Shown: piece by piece, positions 4,675 to 5,294 of the stretch
Position numbering within the stretch: position 1 is the first letter of the stretch
How the letters are laid out: each line of letters opens with the position of its first letter
Assembly: GCA_002721375.1 (NCBI GenBank)
Contig: PBKH01000009.1
Span: 49,886-55,179, forward strand
DNA length: 5,294 nt
Reading direction: 5' to 3'
Source of the DNA: Verrucomicrobiales bacterium
Lineage (GTDB): Bacteria > Verrucomicrobiota > Verrucomicrobiia > Limisphaerales > UBA1096
The notes under the pieces: model-generated
Told to the model about the DNA's origin: nothing
The model's input: the letters and a program-made list of their open reading frames with translations, nothing else
Database searches by the model: none
Position numbers and translations under genes: made by a program

Positions 4675-5294
4675 ATGCGAACCTCATTTTTTTCACGACA
4701 AATCGGTGTTCTTGGCGTTTTTCTCAGCACCCAAGTAGCACAGGCAGAATCACTTCCTGTAGTCCACGATGTGGATTTTCAACCATTGAAGTCTCAAATC
4801 CAGCGCCTCATTCAAGCTAAGGATTATTTGGGCGAGCCGTTCTCAGCCGACGTCAAGAAACAGCTCATCCAAGCTTTTGCCCAAGCGGATGCAACTGAAG
4901 CTGTCGCCGAAATTCAGGATATTCTCGACGCCCAGTGCCTTGTTGATGTCCAAATCAATCCAGAGTCGAGAGTCAAAGTCAATGCAGGCCCTGTGAAATA
5001 TGAACTGGTTGAACAAGGCTGGCGCAACTTCCTCATCAAGGTCCGCAACCAAGCTGGAGTAACAGCTGAAATTCGCGCCAACAGCCCGAATGCCTTTCCT
5101 CATGCAGGATCCACAAAGAGCCAACTCGTTGATCGTTGGCTTGGATTGGCCGTGTACAATACGCAACCACTTACCAAAACCCTTAGCGGCCTGGCTTTGG
5201 AGTATCGTATCGTACAACTTTACAGCCGCGACGCAGGAAAGCGCGACGCCAAGCTAAGCTTTGACGTGGGCCAAGGGACACAGGATCTCGGGTT
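4675..5294 (+). CDS. Exported protein with CehA/McbA-metallohydrolase-like N-terminal domain, partial (C-terminus beyond right edge)
   Basis: The plus frame is open for 206 codons to the window edge. A Sec signal peptide is clear: Arg at 2 and 8, hydrophobic core at 10-19, then Ala-Gln-Ala with probable cleavage after A24. A helical stretch (about 36-88) precedes a beta-rich region containing Val-x-Ile-Asn-Pro-Glu-Ser-Arg-Val-Lys-Val (92-102), Leu-Val-Glu-Gln-Gly-Trp-Arg (111-117) and Leu-Glu-Tyr-Arg-Ile-Val-Gln-Leu-Tyr-Ser-Arg-Asp-Ala-Gly-Lys-Arg (175-190). From memory these blocks resemble the region before the PHP domain in CehA/McbA-family metallohydrolases of Verrucomicrobiota and Planctomycetota. 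The metal-binding catalytic part would lie beyond the edge, so the enzyme activity is not visible here. The gene is divergent from the repeat-protein gene. ATG is chosen because it begins the signal peptide. The coding call is firm; the family name is moderate. Confidence 0.8.
   Translation, partial: MRTSFFSRQIGVLGVFLSTQVAQAESLPVVHDVDFQPLKSQIQRLIQAKDYLGEPFSADVKKQLIQAFAQADATEAVAEIQDILDAQCLVDVQINPESRVKVNAGPVKYELVEQGWRNFLIKVRNQAGVTAEIRANSPNAFPHAGSTKSQLVDRWLGLAVYNTQPLTKTLSGLALEYRIVQLYSRDAGKRDAKLSFDVGQGTQDLG

Noticed and set aside
4581..4820. Plus-strand open frame of 79 codons crossing the intergenic region
   Set aside because: It overlaps the start of the signal-peptide gene at 4675 in another phase, begins in AT-rich promoter DNA and ends without a domain.
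4843..5217. Minus-strand open frame of 124 codons
   Set aside because: It is antisense to the CehA/McbA-like frame, which has a signal peptide and conserved-looking blocks; the antisense product has none.

Overview
This is a gene-dense stretch of a bacterial chromosome of intermediate base composition. The set of genes suggests a diderm (outer-membrane) bacterium: lipoyl synthase, an LptC/LptA-like lipopolysaccharide export protein and Sec-exported proteins. The style of the exported proteins, an alanine-rich repeat protein and a probable CehA/McbA-type protein, reminds me of Verrucomicrobiota or the wider PVC group. That placement is inference from recalled family resemblance and rests on no search.

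Layout. From the left edge to 3760, five minus-strand genes lie head to tail. In transcription order they are an altronate/galactarate dehydratase-family enzyme (UxaA/GarD-like), a small cupin, a dithiol glutaredoxin-like protein (CGWC), lipoyl synthase (lipA), and an LptC-like exported protein that runs off the left edge. Gaps are 3, 55 (31 with the alternative GTG start), 14 and 7 bases, so they very likely form one transcription unit, although their roles (sugar-acid catabolism, redox, cofactor synthesis, envelope biogenesis) are unrelated. A strong minus-strand rho-independent terminator (3785-3810) separates this block from the gene before it. That gene, 3837-4493 minus, encodes a secreted alanine-rich protein of unknown function with degenerate helical repeats of about 30-36 residues. 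It has its own TTGACA promoter with an A/T-rich upstream tract and appears monocistronic.

The 181-base gap 4494-4674 is a divergent promoter region. To its right a plus-strand gene begins at 4675 and leaves the window. It encodes a signal peptide followed by a domain that resembles the N-terminal part of CehA/McbA-family metallohydrolases.

Two genes (<1-624 minus and 4675->5294 plus) are cut by the window edges but are open to the edge and well supported. I saw no mobile element, CRISPR array, tRNA, rRNA, integrase or phage gene. I found no convincing new multi-gene system. The most interesting leads are the repeat protein, the possible LptC-LptA fusion, and the promoter problem at the head of the five-gene block.
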